DNA of 64,000 nucleotides from Hansschlegelia zhihuaiae (GCF_004103825.1 NZ_RYFI01000013.1:60536-124535); one strand, 5' to 3'; counted from the stretch's first letter, positions 9,034 to 18,688 are shown. Translations and numbers: made by a program. Notes: generated by a model not told the origin, from the letters alone.

Positions 9034-11037
9034 ATGACGCCCGCCCCGACCTCCGAAAGCGTCCTGTTCGGCAAGCTCTCGCTCGCCGCCCTGCCGCTAC
9101 ACGAACCGATCCTGGTCGCGACCTTCGCGGTCGTGGCGCTCGGCGGCGTCGCGATCCTCGGCGCGCTCACCTACTACCGCGTCTGGGGATACCTCTGGCG
9201 CGAGTGGATCACCTCGATCGACCACAAGAAGATCGGGATCATGTACATCATCCTCGCGCTCGTCATGCTGCTGCGGGGCTTCTCCGACGCCATCATGATG
9301 CGCCTCCAGCAGGCGATCGCCTTCGCGGGCGCCGAGGGTTATCTGCCGCCGCACCACTACGACCAGATCTTCACCGCCCACGGCGTGATCATGATCTTTT
9401 TCGTGGCGATGCCGTTCATCACCGGCTTCATGAACTACCTGGTGCCGCTGCAGATCGGCGCGCGCGACGTGGCGTTCCCGTTCCTCAACAATTTCAGCTT
9501 CTGGATGACGGTCGGCGGCGCCGTGCTGACGATGATCTCGCTGTTCGTCGGCGAGTATGCGGCGACCGGCTGGCTCGCCTATCCGCCGCTGTCGGGGCTC
9601 GCCTCGAGTCCGGGGGTCGGCGTCGACTACTACATCTGGTCGCTGCAGGTCGCGGGCGTCGGGACGTTGCTGTCGGGCGTGAACCTGATCGCGACCATCG
9701 TGAAGATGCGCGCGCCCGGCATGACGATGATGCGCCTGCCGGTGTTCACCTGGACGGCGCTCTGCTCGAACATCCTGATCGTCGCCTCCTTCCCGGTGCT
9801 GACCGCCGCGCTCGCGCTGCTGTCGCTCGACCGCTATCTCGGCACCGCGTTCTTCACGAACGACTTCGGCGGCAGCGCCATGATGTACGTCAACCTCATC
9901 TGGATCTGGGGCCATCCGGAGGTCTACATCCTCGTGCTGCCGGCCTTCGGCATCTTCTCCGAGGTGGTCGCGACCTATTGCGGCAAGCGCCTGTTCGGCT
10001 ACGCCTCGATGGTCTACGCGACCGTCGTCATCACGATCCTCTCTTACCTCGTCTGGCTGCACCACTTCTTCACGATGGGGTCGGGCGCGAGCGTGAATTC
10101 GTTCTTCGGCATCACCACGATGATCATCTCGATCCCGACGGGCGCGAAGATCTTCAACTGGCTGTTCACGATGTATCGCGGCCGCATCCGCTTCGAGCTG
10201 CCGATGATGTGGACCGTCGCCTTCATGCTGACCTTCGTCATCGGCGGCATGACCGGCGTGCTGCTGGCGGTGCCGCCGGCCGACTTCGTGCTGCACAACT
10301 CGCTGTTCCTGGTCGCGCACTTCCACAATGTGATCATCGGCGGCGTGCTGTTCGGCCTGTTCGCCGGCATCGCCTACTGGTTCCCCAAGGTCACCGGCTT
10401 CAAGCTCGACGTGTTCTGGGGCAAGGTGTCGTTCTGGTGCTGGGTCGTCGGCTTCTACTTCGCCTTCATGCCGCTCTACGTGCTCGGCCTGATGGGCGTC
10501 ACGCGCCGGATGAACCGGTTCGAGGACCCCTCGCTCCAGATCTGGTTCGTGATCGCGGCCTTCGGCGCCGTTCTGATCGCCTTCGGCATCGGCGCGTTCC
10601 TGCTGCAGCTCTTCGTCAGCTTCCGGAAGCGCGAGCAGCTCAAGGACCTGACCGGCGATCCGTGGAACGGCCGCACGCTCGAATGGTCGACCTCGTCGCC
10701 GCCGCCGGCCTACAATTTCGCCTTCACGCCGGTGGTCCACGACCTTGACCCGTGGTGGGACATGAAGCGGCGCGGCTATGTCCGCCCGACCGAGGGCTTC
10801 ATCCCGATCCACATGCCGAAGAACACCGGCGCGGGCGTCGTGCTCGCGGGTCTCAGCGTGGTCTGCGGCTTCGGGCTGATCTGGCACATCTGGTGGCTGG
10901 CCGGCGCCGCCTTCGTGACGATCGTCGTCTCGGCCATCGTCCACACCTTCAACTACGCCCGCGACTTCCACATCCCGGCCTCCGAGGTGACGGAGACCGA
11001 GAACGGGCGCACGCGCATGCTCGCGGCGGGGGTCTGA
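9034..11037 (+). CDS. cyoB: Cytochrome bo3-type ubiquinol oxidase subunit I
   Basis: 667 aa, standard CyoB length. Quinone-site residues equivalent to E. coli Arg71, Asp75 and His98 are seen as Arg81 and Asp85 in RGFSDAIMM and His116 in FTAHGVIM. The CuB/heme o3 pocket is intact: [14 protein letters not shown] (His-Tyr cross-link pair), WLHHFFTMG, and the heme ligands in [12 protein letters not shown]. It reduces O2 to water with quinol electrons and pumps protons. Translationally close-packed with cyoA (4 bp) and cyoC (2 bp). Heme o synthase (cyoE) is not in the window. Confidence 0.98.
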   Translation: MTPAPTSESVLFGKLSLAALPLHEPILVATFAVVALGGVAILGALTYYRVWGYLWREWITSIDHKKIGIMYIILALVMLLRGFSDAIMMRLQQAIAFAGAEGYLPPHHYDQIFTAHGVIMIFFVAMPFITGFMNYLVPLQIGARDVAFPFLNNFSFWMTVGGAVLTMISLFVGEYAATGWLAYPPLSGLASSPGVGVDYYIWSLQVAGVGTLLSGVNLIATIVKMRAPGMTMMRLPVFTWTALCSNILIVASFPVLTAALALLSLDRYLGTAFFTNDFGGSAMMYVNLIWIWGHPEVYILVLPAFGIFSEVVATYCGKRLFGYASMVYATVVITILSYLVWLHHFFTMGSGASVNSFFGITTMIISIPTGAKIFNWLFTMYRGRIRFELPMMWTVAFMLTFVIGGMTGVLLAVPPADFVLHNSLFLVAHFHNVIIGGVLFGLFAGIAYWFPKVTGFKLDVFWGKVSFWCWVVGFYFAFMPLYVLGLMGVTRRMNRFEDPSLQIWFVIAAFGAVLIAFGIGAFLLQLFVSFRKREQLKDLTGDPWNGRTLEWSTSSPPPAYNFAFTPVVHDLDPWWDMKRRGYVRPTEGFIPIHMPKNTGAGVVLAGLSVVCGFGLIWHIWWLAGAAFVTIVVSAIVHTFNYARDFHIPASEVTETENGRTRMLAAGV

Positions 11038-11039
11038 CG

Positions 11040-11663
11040 ATGAGCACGCCCTCCACCGTCCCGGCCGACAACGGCACGATCTTCTACCTCCGGAGCGAGC
11101 ACCATCCCGAGAACGGGACGCTGCTCGGCTTCTGGCTCTACCTGATGTCCGACTGCCTTATCTTCGCGTGCCTGTTCGCGAGCTATGGGGTGCTGGGCCG
11201 CAACTACGCCGCCGGGCCGTCGGGCGCGGACCTGTTCGACCTGCCGCTGGTCGCGCTCAACACCACGATGCTGCTCTTGTCGTCGATCACCTACGGCTTC
11301 GCCATGCTCGAGATGGCGAAGAACCGGGTCGGCCTGATGCTGAGCTGGCTGGTGCTGACGCTGCTGTTCGGCCTCGCCTTCCTGTCGATCGAGCTCTACG
11401 AGTTCCACCACATGATCGCGGAGGGCGCGACGCCGCAGCGCTCGGCCTTCCTGTCGTCCTTCTTCACTCTGGTCGGCACCCACGGCCTGCACGTGACCTT
11501 CGGCTGCATCTGGCTCGTCACCCTGATGGTCCAGGTCGCGAAACGGGGGCTGATCGCCGAGAACAAGCGCCGGCTGATGTGCCTGTCGATGTTCTGGCAC
11601 TTCCTCGACGTCGTGTGGATCGGCGTCTTCTCCTTCGTCTATCTGATCGGATCGATGTCATGA
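11040..11663 (+). CDS. cyoC: Cytochrome bo3-type ubiquinol oxidase subunit III
   Basis: 207 aa, five predicted membrane helices, with the heme-copper oxidase subunit III segments GFWLYLMSDCLIFACLFAS and GTHGLHVTFGCIWL. ATG at 11040, 2 bp after the cyoB stop. The stop codon overlaps the cyoD start (ATGA, 11660-11663), implying translational coupling. Subunit III stabilises the oxidase complex. Confidence 0.96.
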   Translation: MSTPSTVPADNGTIFYLRSEHHPENGTLLGFWLYLMSDCLIFACLFASYGVLGRNYAAGPSGADLFDLPLVALNTTMLLLSSITYGFAMLEMAKNRVGLMLSWLVLTLLFGLAFLSIELYEFHHMIAEGATPQRSAFLSSFFTLVGTHGLHVTFGCIWLVTLMVQVAKRGLIAENKRRLMCLSMFWHFLDVVWIGVFSFVYLIGSMS

Positions 11664-12058
11664 GCGCGACCGAAGGCAACGCTCCCGCTCACGGTCATGG
11701 CGACCATCACGACGACCACGCCGCCCACGGCTCGCTCAAGGGCTACCTGACCGGGTTCGGGCTCTCGATCCTGCTGACTGCGATCCCCTTCTGGGTGATC
11801 ATGGGCGACGTCTTCCGCAGCACGACGACGGCCGCGGTCGTGGTGCTGGTGTTCGGCGTCGTGCAGATCTACGTGCACATGATCTACTTCCTGCATATGA
11901 ACTCGAAGGCCGAGCAGGGCTGGACCATGCTGTCGATGATCTTCACCGTCGTGCTGGTGCTGATCACGCTCGGCGGCTCGTTCTGGGTGATGTTCCACCT
12001 GAACAGCAACATGATGCCGATGCAGGCCCCGCACGAGACGATGACGTCGCCGAAATGA
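11660..12058 (+). CDS. cyoD: Cytochrome bo3-type ubiquinol oxidase subunit IV
   Basis: 132 aa with three membrane helices. The N-terminus is unusually His/Asp-rich (HGHGDHHDDHAAHG), followed by LKGYLTGFGLSILLTAIPFW, the CyoD core, and YVHMIYFLHMN. Overlaps cyoC by ATGA at its start and the SURF1 gene by ATGA at its end (12055-12058). The small subunit aids CuB-site assembly. Confidence 0.95.
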   Translation: MSATEGNAPAHGHGDHHDDHAAHGSLKGYLTGFGLSILLTAIPFWVIMGDVFRSTTTAAVVVLVFGVVQIYVHMIYFLHMNSKAEQGWTMLSMIFTVVLVLITLGGSFWVMFHLNSNMMPMQAPHETMTSPK

Positions 12059-12831
12059 CCCACGCGGGCGCCGCCGCGTTCGAGGCAGGCGAGGCGGAGC
12101 CCGCCTTCCGCCCCCGTTCGCCGGCCGCGCTTCTCGCAATCGCGCTCGCGACGATCGTCGCCTTTTCGGGCTTCTGCGCGCTCGGCGTCTGGCAGGTCGA
12201 GCGGCGGGCCTGGAAGCTCGATCTGATCGGGCGGGTCGAGGCGCGCGTCCACTCTGCCCCGACGGCGGCGCCGGCTCCCGCCGATTGGCCGCGCGTCAAC
12301 GCAGCGGACGACGAGTACCGCCGCGTTCGGATCGAGGGCGTCTTCGAGCGCGGCAAGGACACGCTGGTCCAGGCGACGACCGAGCTCGGCGCCGGCTACT
12401 GGGTGCTGTCGCCGCTCCGCACGACGGACGGCTTCTCCGTGCTGGTCAATCGCGGCTTCATCCCGGCGGATCGCAAAGATCCCGCGAGCCGCGCGGCCGG
12501 CGAGCCCTCGGGCGAGACCACGGTGGTGGGCCTCCTGCGGATGACGGAGCCGAAGGGCGGCTTCCTGCGCGCGAACGATCCCGCCGCCGACCTCTGGCGG
12601 TCGCGGGACGTGGCCGCGATCTCGGCGGCGCGCGGTCTCACAGACGCCGCGCCTTACTTCATCGACGCCGACGCCGCGCCGAACCCGGGCGGCCTACCGG
12701 TGGGCGGCCTGACCGTCGTCGCATTCCGCAACCAGCATCTGGTCTACGCGCTCACCTGGTTCGCGCTCGCAGCGCTCGTGGCCGGCGCCGCCGCGATCGT
12801 CGCGCGGCATGAGTTCCGGGCGCGCCGCTGA
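12055..12831 (+). CDS. SURF1-family oxidase assembly protein
   Basis: 258 aa with the SURF1 layout: a first membrane helix near residues 25-47 ending in LGVWQVERRAWKLDLI, a periplasmic middle with GYWVLSPLRTTDGFSVLVNRGFIP, and a second helix at the C-terminus (LVYALTWFALAALV). SURF1 proteins assist heme insertion into subunit I of heme-copper oxidases. Coupled to cyoD by an ATGA overlap, so it is part of the cyo transcript, and it is followed 14 bp later by the RegB-like kinase gene. Confidence 0.93.
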   Translation: MTHAGAAAFEAGEAEPAFRPRSPAALLAIALATIVAFSGFCALGVWQVERRAWKLDLIGRVEARVHSAPTAAPAPADWPRVNAADDEYRRVRIEGVFERGKDTLVQATTELGAGYWVLSPLRTTDGFSVLVNRGFIPADRKDPASRAAGEPSGETTVVGLLRMTEPKGGFLRANDPAADLWRSRDVAAISAARGLTDAAPYFIDADAAPNPGGLPVGGLTVVAFRNQHLVYALTWFALAALVAGAAAIVARHEFRARR

Positions 12832-12845
12832 CCTCGGGGCCCGCT

Positions 12846-14159
12846 ATGCTCGCCGACACGACGGGGCGCCATACCCGCGCGGACGGCTCCTCCGCCCGCA
12901 AGAACATGCTCCAGCTGGTCCAGCTCCGCTGGATCGCGGTCGGCGGCCAGGTCGCCACCATCGCCTTCGTCCAGTTCGGCCTCGGCGTCGCCTTGCCGCT
13001 CGCGCCGATGGCCGCGGTGGTCGCCGCGCTCGTCGCCCTGAACCTTAGCTTTCTCGCGAGGCTTCGCTGGCGCCGCAGCGTCTCCCACGTCGAGCTGTTT
13101 CTGACGCTCGCCTTCGACGCCTCGGCGCTCACCGCCCAGCTTTATCTCAGCGGCGGAGCGACCAACCCGTTCGCCTTCCTGTTCCTGCTGCACGTCACGC
13201 TCGCGGCTGTGCTCCTGCAGCCCTGGGCCACATGGACGATCGCCGCCGTCACGGTTGTGGCCCTCACCTTCCTGGTCTTCTTCAACCGGCCGCTCATGCT
13301 GCCGGCGGAATGGGACTGGAGCCTCCCGGATCTTCAGATCGCAGGCATGCTGATCTGCTTCGCGCTCGACGCCGGACTTCTCGCGGTGTTCGTCGCGCGC
13401 ATCAGTAAGAACCTGCGCGAACGCGACCTGCGCCTCGCGGCCATGCGCCAGCGCGCCGCCGAGGAGGAGCACATCGTCCGGATGGGGCTGCTGGCCTCCG
13501 GCGCCGCGCATGAGCTCGGCACGCCGCTCGCGACCCTCGACGTCATCCTCAGCGACTGGCGGCGGATGCCGAAGCTCGCGAAGGACAAGGATCTGGCGGC
13601 CGAGATCGCCGACATGCAGGAGGAGGTGCGGCGCTGCAAGACGATCGTCACCGGCATTCTCATGTCGGCCGGCGAGGCGCGGGGCGAGGCGCCGGCCGCG
13701 ACCACCGTGCGGCGCTTCCTCGAGGAGATCGTCGCCGACCGGCGCTCGGCCCGCGCCGGCGCCGAGATCGAGCTGCTCGACCGCTTCGGCGAGGACGTCG
13801 CCATCGTGTCCGACTCCGCGCTCAAGCAGGTGATCGGCAATGTGGTCGACAACGCGGTGGAGGCGCCGTCGGCCTGGGTCGGCGTCGAGGCGAGTCGGGA
13901 GGGCGAGGCGTTGATGCTCACAGTCCGCGACGCCGGGCCGGGCTTCGCGCCGGAGATTCTGCGCGGGCTCGGCAAGCCCTATGTGTCCAGCAAGGGAAAG
14001 CCGGGCGGCGGGCTCGGCCTGTTCCTCGTGGTCAATGTCGTGCGAAAACTCGGCGGCGTCGTCGAGGCGCGCAATCGTCCCGAAGGCGGCGCGGCGGTCT
14101 CGCTCACGCTGCCGCTCGAGGCGCTCGCCGTTCATGGGGGCCGGCAGGATGCAGCCTGA
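12846..14159 (+). CDS. regB: Redox-sensing membrane histidine kinase, RegB/ActS/PrrB family
   Basis: 437 aa. About six membrane helices in the first 185 residues contain GGATNPF at 103-109, matching the GGxxNPF ubiquinone-binding heptad of RegB. The phospho-acceptor is His222 in GAAHELGTPLAT. A cysteine at 264 (RRCKTIV) matches the position of the redox-active Cys265 of Rhodobacter capsulatus RegB. The C-terminal ATPase has N, G1 (DAGPGFAPE) and G2 (GGGLGLFL) boxes. RegB autophosphorylates when the quinone pool is reduced and signals RegA. The gene sits directly behind cyoABCD-SURF1 and overlaps regA by 11 bp. Confidence 0.93.
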   Translation: MLADTTGRHTRADGSSARKNMLQLVQLRWIAVGGQVATIAFVQFGLGVALPLAPMAAVVAALVALNLSFLARLRWRRSVSHVELFLTLAFDASALTAQLYLSGGATNPFAFLFLLHVTLAAVLLQPWATWTIAAVTVVALTFLVFFNRPLMLPAEWDWSLPDLQIAGMLICFALDAGLLAVFVARISKNLRERDLRLAAMRQRAAEEEHIVRMGLLASGAAHELGTPLATLDVILSDWRRMPKLAKDKDLAAEIADMQEEVRRCKTIVTGILMSAGEARGEAPAATTVRRFLEEIVADRRSARAGAEIELLDRFGEDVAIVSDSALKQVIGNVVDNAVEAPSAWVGVEASREGEALMLTVRDAGPGFAPEILRGLGKPYVSSKGKPGGGLGLFLVVNVVRKLGGVVEARNRPEGGAAVSLTLPLEALAVHGGRQDAA

Positions 14160-14685
14160 GCGCACGATCGTCATCGTCGAGGACGACCCCAAATTCTCGA
14201 AGACGCTGTGCCGGTCCTTCGAGCGGCGGGGATACCGCACGCTCGCCGCCGATTGCCACGACGCGCTCCGCGAGCTCCTGTAGACTCAGTCTCCCGGCTA
14301 TGCGGTGGTCGATCTCAAGCTCGCCGGGGGCTCGTCGGGCCTGACCTGCGTCCAGACGCTGCACGCCCACGACGCCGCCATGCGGATCGTCGTCCTGACG
14401 GGCTTCGCCAGCATCGCCACCGCCGTGGAGGCGATCAAGCTTGGCGCCCGCCACTATCTCGCCAAGCCCGCCAACACCGACGACATCGAGGCCGCCTTCG
14501 AGCGGACCGCCGGCGAGCCCCAGACGCCGCTGACCGAACGGCCGACTTCGATCAAGACGCTCGAATGGGAGCGCATTCACGAGACGCTGGCCGAAACCGA
14601 CTTCAACATCTCCGAAACCGCGCGACGGCTCGGCATGCACCGCAGGACGCTCGCGCGGAAGCTCGGCAAGCGGCAGCTCAGCTAG
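14149..14685 (+). pseudogene. regA: Response regulator RegA/ActR, interrupted by an in-frame TAG at codon 45
   Basis: Reading from ATG 14149, the frame gives a RegA-like receiver start with the acidic pair VEDDPKF, then TAG at 14281-14283, then continues in the same frame to TAG at 14683. The downstream part holds the phospho-acceptor Asp (YAVVDLKL), VVLTGFASIATAVEAIKLGA, the LAKPA lysine and the conserved C-terminal Fis-type HTH (NISETARRLGMHRRTL). The two parts align continuously with RegA, so only the stop breaks the gene. Products would be a 44-aa fragment and, if GTG 14305 reinitiates, a 126-aa protein lacking the acidic pocket. Either a nonsense mutation, a base error in the assembly, or read-through; the sequence alone cannot say. 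Confidence 0.88.
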
Positions 14686-14867
14686 CCGAGCGCATCTCGA
14701 CGTAGCCTCCTCAAGGCGGTCGGCGCGGGCAGGCGAGTGGCCCGCATCGAGGCCTGCGCGCTGTTCGCGCCGATCTTGGTCGGAGCCATGAATGCGCGCT
14801 GCGCCCAGAATTGGGCGCTCTGCGCAGAGACGATCGACTGGGCCCGCGCGAGTCTGCCGCCCTGCGT

Positions 14868-15854
14868 ATGCGTCTCGCCGTGATCTCTCAGTCATGGTCA
14901 AGGGTCGTGAGACACATAGGCCAGGGACACGAGCCCACCCCCGCCTCGAGCCGCGATCTCCGCAGGATCGACACGGCCGACCAGATCGTTCGCCGTCATC
15001 CGGCGATCAGCGCGTCCCGTTTCGAAATCTCCGACAATCTCGGCGTCGGCGCGTTTCTGTTCGAGAACGCCCGGGCGGGACAGTCGATCAAGCCCGGAAA
15101 TGTGGACTTTCACGTCTTCGGATACCGCTGCTCCGGCGCCAGGACGCACAGGGTCGACAAGTCGTGCCGACGACCGGGCCGTTCCGGCGGGCCCGGCATG
15201 TCATCCTTCGTCGCGGCCGACGAGGCGTGCACCTGGGATTGCGAGGGGGCGCACGAGATGGTGGCGGTCTTCCTCGGTCGGGAATTCCTGTCCCACCTCG
15301 TCTCCGAGGCGTTCGGCGTCGATGGCGATCTCGTTCAGTTCGAGGACGCGGCGTTCCATTTCGATGAGGACGCGACGCGGCTCGGAAAGATGATCGAAGG
15401 GCAGTTGCGCAGCTCGGCGCCGGTCTCGACCCTCGAGCTTGACGCGTGGGGGCAGCTGGTCGGCTTGCATGTCGTTCGACGCTATTCGGGGCTTGGCCAG
15501 CGCGCCGTCATGGCGGGTCACGGCCGTCTGTCGGCGGTTAAACTTCAGATGGCCGTCGACTTCATCACGGGAAATATGGGTCTTCCCCTGCGGGTCGCCG
15601 ACGTGGCGCAATATGTCAGCATGTCCCAGTTCGCCTTCGCCCGGGCCTTCAAGACCTCCACGGGGCTCAGCCCGCACCAGTTCCTCACTCAGGCGCGCGT
15701 CGAGCGGGCGCAGGACCTGCTCGGAACGGGGGAGCAGTCCATCAGCCATATCGCGAATTCGGTCGGCTTCGTCGATCAGAGCCATCTGACGACGCAGTTC
15801 CGGCGCGCTTTCGGCGTGACGCCGGCGCGCTACCGGCGCGCGCTGAGGAGCTAG
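14868..15854 (+). CDS. AraC-family transcriptional regulator
   Basis: 328 aa from the ATG at 14868. The C-terminal ~100 residues contain the two AraC helix-turn-helix motifs: LRVADVAQYVSMSQFAFARAFK and then ISHIANSVGFVDQSHLTTQFRRAFGVTPARYRR. The N-terminal ~210 residues would be the effector or dimerisation domain, with no recognised ligand signature. A TTG at 14811 would add 19 residues, but ATG 14868 is preferred. It lies between regA and an exported alpha/beta hydrolase that starts 350 bp downstream, which may be its target. Effector unknown. Confidence 0.88.
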   Translation: MRLAVISQSWSRVVRHIGQGHEPTPASSRDLRRIDTADQIVRRHPAISASRFEISDNLGVGAFLFENARAGQSIKPGNVDFHVFGYRCSGARTHRVDKSCRRPGRSGGPGMSSFVAADEACTWDCEGAHEMVAVFLGREFLSHLVSEAFGVDGDLVQFEDAAFHFDEDATRLGKMIEGQLRSSAPVSTLELDAWGQLVGLHVVRRYSGLGQRAVMAGHGRLSAVKLQMAVDFITGNMGLPLRVADVAQYVSMSQFAFARAFKTSTGLSPHQFLTQARVERAQDLLGTGEQSISHIANSVGFVDQSHLTTQFRRAFGVTPARYRRALRS

Positions 15855-16204
15855 CGCGGAGCCGCGCGGTATTGGCGCGTCGGCCATTCCAGCCAAAACG
15901 CCGGCGTTCATTGCGCCCGGCTCTCCCGCCCATGACGACCTCGCGCCTGGCGTCCCGGGCTCATCCTCGCCCGGAACCCGCGCGGGGGAGGATTTTGGTT
16001 CTGCTTCACGTCTTCCGAAACGGATCTGTTGAATTGGTGAAATCAGCAAGAATCAAAAAACGCCCTGCAGCAATCTGCAAGACAGCAGCTTCGCCCGACA
16101 CGCAAAATACTAGACCAGTCCGCGTCACGCCGAACCAAGTGTTCGGTCTCCGCGGCCCTGGTTTCAGATTGAAAACAACAATCGCAAAAAAGGGAGAGGC
16201 CGCC
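15855..16204. other. 350-bp intergenic leader of the exported hydrolase gene
   Basis: No gene is seen. The right two thirds (about 16010-16190) are clearly AT-richer than the surroundings and end in a strong Shine-Dalgarno (GGGAGAGG) before ATG 16205, so a promoter is expected here. I cannot assign -35/-10 boxes with confidence. Confidence 0.5.
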
Positions 16205-17455
16205 ATGTCCGACAGGTCAAGCAAAACAGAGACGCCGCCCGACGCGTCGAAGCCGCAGATGCGTGACGAAGACCAAGCGACGATCGGCCCGAAGCTTGGC
16301 GCCGTCGGCCGCAGGACCTTCCTTGGCGGCGCCGGCGCGCTCGCCGCGTCGATGCCTTTCGCGGGCGCGCCGGAGGCTCTGGCCAAGCCCGCTGCGGAAG
16401 ACGACGGCGTGCTGATGATCAAGAAGCAGGGGAGCTTTTTTGTCGGCGGAAGGAGAGTGCAGGCCCCTGGGACGCTCGATCCCTATACGACGAACGCGAA
16501 CGCCTCTGACGACGGGCAGATCTACTATTACGACCGGCTCTACGCGCAGTTCCAGATTCCCCCGGACGCGCGGCGCTATCCGCTCGTCCTCATTCATGGC
16601 GGCGGCGGAACCGGCAGGGTGTGGGAGACCACGCCGGATGGGCGCCAGGGCTTCCAGTCGATCTTCCTGCGCCGCGGCTACGGCGTCTACATTGTCGACT
16701 TCCCGCGGCGCGGCAGGGCGAGCCTCCCATCGTTCAACGGGCCGTTCGGCGAACTCGCGGGCGTGCCGATCGTGGCCAACCGGACCAACCGGTCGGGCGC
16801 ACAGCTGGCCTTCGTGAGATGGCGGCTTGGTCTCGAATATCCGAAGTTCTTCCCGAACTCGAAGTTCCCGAAGTCGTCCGAAGCGCTCGAGCAGTTCTTC
16901 TCGCACCTCGTGCCGACCGTCGACGACCCCGTCGTGGTGGTCGACGGGCTGGTGGCGCTGGTCGAGAAGATTGGCCCGTGCATCGTGGTCACGCACTCCC
17001 AGTCCGTGCCCTTCGGGTGGCAGATGGCCATCCGGTCCTCGAACGTGAAGGGCATCATCGCGTTCGAGGGAGGTTCCTACTTCCCCGACGGCGAGCAGCC
17101 GGTCGCGATCCCGACCTATGCCGGAACCGCGAGCACGCCCGGCACCAGCATCCCGAAGGGCGACTTCAAGAAGCTGACGAAGATCCCGATCCGCATGTTC
17201 TACGGCGACGGCATCTCCAAGCCGAGCCCGTTCCCCGGCGTCGACAGCATGCGGCTCAATCTCCATTACTCGAAGGAGATGGCCAAGACCGTCAATCGCT
17301 ACAAGGGCGACATGAGCGTGGTGCACCTGCCGAAGATCGGCATCGAAGGCAACACCCACTTCGTCTATTCAGACACCAACAACGTGAAGATCGCGGATCT
17401 AATGTCCGAATACTTCCAGGAAATGGGTCTCGACATCGGATCGGGCAGCGCCTGA
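16205..17455 (+). CDS. Tat-exported alpha/beta hydrolase, possible esterase
   Basis: 416 aa. A long N-region is followed by a twin-arginine motif GRRTFLGGAGALAASMPFAG and cleavage near EALA, so the protein is probably exported folded to the periplasm. The alpha/beta-hydrolase fold is indicated by the oxyanion-hole turn VLIHGGGGTG (about residue 126), the nucleophile elbow VVTHSQSVP (Ser) and a late histidine in GNTHFVYSD. ATG 16205 is backed by a strong RBS. It resembles uncharacterised secreted hydrolases of proteobacteria; the substrate is unknown. A second Tat hydrolase faces it on the other strand 105 bp away. Confidence 0.85.
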   Translation: MSDRSSKTETPPDASKPQMRDEDQATIGPKLGAVGRRTFLGGAGALAASMPFAGAPEALAKPAAEDDGVLMIKKQGSFFVGGRRVQAPGTLDPYTTNANASDDGQIYYYDRLYAQFQIPPDARRYPLVLIHGGGGTGRVWETTPDGRQGFQSIFLRRGYGVYIVDFPRRGRASLPSFNGPFGELAGVPIVANRTNRSGAQLAFVRWRLGLEYPKFFPNSKFPKSSEALEQFFSHLVPTVDDPVVVVDGLVALVEKIGPCIVVTHSQSVPFGWQMAIRSSNVKGIIAFEGGSYFPDGEQPVAIPTYAGTASTPGTSIPKGDFKKLTKIPIRMFYGDGISKPSPFPGVDSMRLNLHYSKEMAKTVNRYKGDMSVVHLPKIGIEGNTHFVYSDTNNVKIADLMSEYFQEMGLDIGSGSA

Positions 17456-17560
17456 CGGGCGTGCATGGCTGCGGGCCGGCGGAAACGCCGGCCCCTCGCT
17501 TTCCCGACGGAGCGGAACGGTGCGCTGGCGGGACGGCTGCGCCATGGCGCGCAGGGAGCT

Positions 17561-18364
17561 TCACGCGCCCCGGGTCGCGGACAGGATGAGCCGGGCGATC
17601 GCGCCGGGCTGCGAGATGAGGGAGACGTGGCTGGCCTTGACCTCGATGGTCGTCGCGCCCATGCGCTTGGCCATGAAGCGCTCGAGGTCCGGGTCGATCG
17701 TTCGGTCCTCGGTCGAAACCGCGTAGAAAGACGGCTTCGTTCTCCAGGCCGCGTGGGTGGTCCGGCCTGTGAGCAGCTCCTTGCGGAACGGCTGCTGCAC
17801 GGCGAACAGCGCCTTCGCCCTCGCCTTCGGGAGGTCGCCGGCGAAGTCGCGCAGGAACCCCGCTTCGCCGAGGCGCCCCTCGTCGCCGTCGAACAGGACC
17901 CCGGCCGAGGCCGGCGGCGTCGGGAAGGTCTTCGCAAGGGCGGCGTAGTCCTCGCCCGCGTCCGGGGCTCGCGCGGCGACATAGACCAGCGCCGAGACGT
18001 TCGGATGGACGCCCGCCTCGGTGACGATCATGCCCGAGAAGGAATGTCCGGCGAGCACGGTCGGGCCGTCCTGGCGGTCTAGCACGCGCTGCGCGGCCGC
18101 CACCGCCTCGGGGAGCGTGGTGAGCGGATTCTGCACGGAGGTGACGTTGAGGCCCGCCGACTGCAGCAGGGGGATCACCTCGGACCAGGACGAGCCGTCC
18201 GCGAACAGCCCGTGCACGAGCACCACATTGCGGGCGGGCGTCTGGGTGGCGGCGCGCGAGCCTCCGAGGGCTGCGAATGCGCCGAGGCCCGCAAGGGCGC
18301 CTGTGAAGGTGCGACGGGTGACGCCGGAAAGGCCGAAATCCTGACGCGTGCGAGCTTCGGTCAT
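17561..18364 (-). CDS. Tat-exported alpha/beta hydrolase
   Basis: 267 aa. Tat-like signal TRRTFTGALAGLGAFAALGG with cleavage near SRAA. Catalytic features are intact: VLVHGLFADGSSW (oxyanion loop), LAGHSFSGM (GHSxSG nucleophile), a late acid in STEDRTID and a histidine in VKASHVSLIS. This is the EstC/MhpC-like family of small esterases often annotated as plain alpha/beta hydrolases. Start ATG at 18364 has AAGGA upstream. Convergent with the other exported hydrolase; the substrate is not deducible. Confidence 0.88.
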   Translation of the reverse strand: MTEARTRQDFGLSGVTRRTFTGALAGLGAFAALGGSRAATQTPARNVVLVHGLFADGSSWSEVIPLLQSAGLNVTSVQNPLTTLPEAVAAAQRVLDRQDGPTVLAGHSFSGMIVTEAGVHPNVSALVYVAARAPDAGEDYAALAKTFPTPPASAGVLFDGDEGRLGEAGFLRDFAGDLPKARAKALFAVQQPFRKELLTGRTTHAAWRTKPSFYAVSTEDRTIDPDLERFMAKRMGATTIEVKASHVSLISQPGAIARLILSATRGA

Positions 18365-18454
18365 CTCGAGAAATCCTTCTGGCCTGAGATTTAAGCGCGC
18401 CCGAGGCCCGCACGACGTCATTCATCGCCATGCGGGCCTTGGTTACGGTTGGCG

Positions 18455-18688
18455 TCAGCCGTTGTTGACGTCGCCGGTCCAGTCGAAGCTGGACAGCGAC
18501 GAATTGCGCTCCGCCGGCGCCGCGACGTCGCGCACCTGGCGCATGCGGACGACGTCGCCCTTCCCGAGGGTCGCGGACGAAGCGACGGGAGCCTGGCTCT
18601 GGCGCTGCGCGCCGTGGTTGGCGGGCTCGGCCATGGCGGTGGTGGCGACCAGGGCGGAGGCGGCGAGGGCGAACAGAACGGTCTTCAT
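18455..18688 (-). CDS. Small secreted protein of unknown function
   Basis: 77 aa. A textbook Sec signal peptide (MKT, hydrophobic alanine/leucine core, cleavage after AMA at residue 20) precedes a short, Ser/Ala/Gln-rich mature part ending in SSFDWTGDVNNG. No cysteines and no known domain. ATG at 18688 with AGAGAAG upstream. It is separated from the hydrolase start by 90 bp on the same strand, so the two could be co-transcribed. Function unknown. Confidence 0.7.
   Translation of the reverse strand: MKTVLFALAASALVATTAMAEPANHGAQRQSQAPVASSATLGKGDVVRMRQVRDVAAPAERNSSLSSFDWTGDVNNG

Noticed and set aside
14281..14283. TAG in regA as pyrrolysine or a programmed recoding site
   Set aside because: No pyl genes or stimulatory downstream structure are seen, RegA is not known to be recoded, and the family shows an ordinary residue in this loop. 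Mutation or base error is simpler.
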